A DNA stretch of 64,000 bases, taken from assembly GCF_002224265.1 (NCBI RefSeq), contig NZ_CP012882.1, forward strand, positions 1,302,001-1,366,000, given 5' to 3'. This document shows, piece by piece, positions 62,540-64,000 of this stretch. The position numbers were made by a program, and so were the translations under genes. The stretch comes from Vibrio vulnificus NBRC 15645 = ATCC 27562 (GTDB lineage: Bacteria > Pseudomonadota > Gammaproteobacteria > Enterobacterales > Vibrionaceae). The notes below the pieces were generated by a model. The model made no database searches and was not told the origin of the DNA. It worked only from the letters and a program-made list of their open reading frames with translations. The number at the start of each line of letters is the position of its first letter. Position 1 is the first letter of the stretch.

Positions 62540-64000
62540 CTAGACGTGGCGAGCACGATCTTGTTGATTTAGCACGTTAGGCAAATCCGATAGATACTCG
62601 ATGAAACAGTCTGCCATGGATAAATTACTCACCCAGCCTTCCCCTTTCATTTGGCGTATCGCTTCGTAGCCTTCTTTTCCTTTCATCGTATAAGCAGATG
62701 AACAACCTCGATACCACTGTAGCGGAGAAACAGGCTGCCAACGCCCATCTAGACAAATTTGCAACGCTTCGATGCGGCTACCTGCTGGGTTTTGCGGACA
62801 ATAGCGATAGCTTAATCCGTAAGTGTACGGGTAACTACCCGAACCGGTTCCTTCTACACCATTATTGGTCGCGTTGTTGATTGCCCCTTCTAATGCAGCG
62901 GCAATCGTCTTCCCCTGAACGTCATAACAACCAATAGGAACGGCAAAAGGCAGTAATTTGCCAGCCACATCGGCGACCGAAACATCGCCTGAGTTTAGTG
63001 AGTTTCTTACCCCTCCGGCGTTATGAATGGCAAATTGAACCTGACGTTGACGTTTGTTTAACGCATGAACAAATGACGCCGCGACCATTGGCGCCAGTTC
63101 ACTAGGGCCGACTTCATCTGGAATACGAACGTGGCGAAGTGCGCGATCGGTATGCGCGATAATCGTCTTTTGCAGCTCGCGCACTCGCGGAATGTATTTA
63201 TTCTGCATAAGATACTGAATATCAGGATCTTTCTTGCACACGACAACATTACATTGGCCATCAATAAAATCGGCGGCCTGAGTATACCAATCCTCATCAC
63301 TTTGCTGATTCAATCCGGGGTCTAAGAACATTCGTCGACCAATCAACAACTCATTGCGCCCAACAAAGCGCTTTACACTGCCATCGGCAGCAAACTCAAT
63401 TTCACAATGCCCCATGGTGAGTGCATGAAACCCTGCCTGAACAACATAGGTATCGTTAATTTTTAAACCATAGTCGTCGTCTTTACCCAGACCAATCGCA
63501 CCAAAGTCACCCTGTAACCTATGACTGTGTCCACCAACAATCAAAGCGATACCCGATACTTTGCTGGCAAGTTCTATGTCACCCTCATAGCCTAAGTGAC
63601 TGAGTAAAATGATTTTATTAATGCCCAGCGATTGCAACAAGCGCACAGTGGCCGTTGCGGTTTCAACCGCATTCTCAAAAGGCGTGTCAGGATCTGGGTT
63701 AGCAATGTCTGCCATTTTATCCAGTGATAAACCAAACAGCGCGACCGGCTCACCGTTGATTTCTTTGATGATATAGGTCGCCGCACGCGTTTCTGTATCA
63801 AAGCTTCGAATATTGTCGGCATCACTGATTTTTAGCGTTTTCTCATCACTCTCCGCGCTGAGATTCCAGTTTCCTGCTAACAATGGGAAATCAATCCGAC
63901 GGACAAACTGCGCCACTGGCTCATTGCCCATATCTAACTCGTGGTTACCCAAAGCCATGGCATCAATACCCATTGAGTTGAGCAGATCGGCATTGGCTTT
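62540..64000 (-). CDS. 5'-nucleotidase/UshA-like metallophosphatase, 5' end outside window
   Basis: The frame is open across the right edge, so the start and the first metal-binding blocks lie outside. Visible are 'MGIDAMALGNHELDMGNEP' (GNHE), 'ILLSHLGYEGD', and 'IVGGHSHRLQGDFG' (GGHSH) of the metallophosphatase domain. The C-terminal 5'-nucleotidase domain follows ('FAIHNAGGVRNSLNSGDVSV'). It hydrolyses nucleotides or related phosphoesters, usually in the periplasm or at the surface. No stop or frame defect is seen. Confidence 0.93.
   Translation of the reverse strand, partial: KANADLLNSMGIDAMALGNHELDMGNEPVAQFVRRIDFPLLAGNWNLSAESDEKTLKISDADNIRSFDTETRAATYIIKEINGEPVALFGLSLDKMADIANPDPDTPFENAVETATATVRLLQSLGINKIILLSHLGYEGDIELASKVSGIALIVGGHSHRLQGDFGAIGLGKDDDYGLKINDTYVVQAGFHALTMGHCEIEFAADGSVKRFVGRNELLIGRRMFLDPGLNQQSDEDWYTQAADFIDGQCNVVVCKKDPDIQYLMQNKYIPRVRELQKTIIAHTDRALRHVRIPDEVGPSELAPMVAASFVHALNKRQRQVQFAIHNAGGVRNSLNSGDVSVADVAGKLLPFAVPIGCYDVQGKTIAAALEGAINNATNNGVEGTGSGSYPYTYGLSYRYCPQNPAGSRIEALQICLDGRWQPVSPLQWYRGCSSAYTMKGKEGYEAIRQMKGEGWVSNLSMADCFIEYLSDLPNVLNQQDRARHV

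Overview
The window is a stretch of a Vibrio genome, most likely from the second (smaller) chromosome. The reasons are family- and order-level: pntA-pntB, a vxrAB-type two-component operon ending in a YoaH-family gene, yciH, ddl, a Pat-type acetyltransferase and a divergent LysR/heme-receptor pair lie in the order I recall for V. cholerae chromosome 2. A FadL porin followed by the surface lipase VolA, and several Vibrio-type small proteins, fit the same genus. The species cannot be fixed by reading alone. No rRNA, tRNA, CRISPR array, prophage or intact insertion sequence was seen. One decayed transposase and one deletion scar are present, so this is mostly ordinary core or accessory chromosome.

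Layout. 1-2320: 3' part of a molybdate transporter operon (modA partial, modB, modC). 2338-3839: an EamA exporter divergent from a MarR regulator, with two near-identical 18-bp operators between them. 4454-8575: c-di-GMP genes (a response-regulator cyclase followed by a single-barrel outer-membrane protein, then a membrane cyclase divergent from a ComFB-domain protein and a HlyU-family protein). 8881-11845: the proton-translocating transhydrogenase pntAB, in which pntA carries an in-frame stop between the NAD domain and the membrane domain. 11959-16337: the vxr-like operon. 16400-17670: gene-poor DNA with a wrecked ISNCY-like transposase and a 13-bp inverted repeat. 17722-20444: yciH, a DUF3319-like gene, ddl and a SPOR lipoprotein, all on the minus strand. 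20669-26677: Pat, the LysR regulator and the heme receptor with a Fur box. 26962-29525: a YfiR-like periplasmic protein overlapping a GGDEF sensor. 29690-33517: 5-oxoprolinase pxpABC and a convergent FAD oxidoreductase. 33837-37558: YbbAP-like ABC transporter with divergent tesA. 37637-48941: fabV, a GAF-EAL phosphodiesterase, an ABC-class ATPase, GNAT, J-domain protein, 2OG oxygenase, DUF2238 membrane protein, cutA, LysR and a GH13 glucosidase. 48984-53685: zinc ribbon, SgrR, DUF3389-like, hotdog thioesterase, M48 and M50 proteases. 54061-57805: fadL-volA. 58022 to the end: PhnA/YjdM-like, NTF2-like, a fused gene scar, EamA exporter, a DUF1127-like small protein, TerC/Alx with an apparent yybP-ykoY manganese riboswitch, a 30-residue membrane protein, and a partial 5'-nucleotidase.

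Themes. Cyclic-di-GMP is heavily represented: three GGDEF proteins, one EAL protein with a degenerate GGDEF, and a ComFB-domain candidate receptor within about 36 kb. Lipid handling is a second theme (fabV, tesA, fadL, volA, a FadR-like site). The best leads are the split pntA, the two-operator MarR switch, the riboswitch, a DnaA-box palindrome, two small membrane proteins shorter than usual annotation cutoffs, and the fused gene scar near 59.2 kb. I did not find a clearly undescribed multi-gene defence or biosynthetic system.
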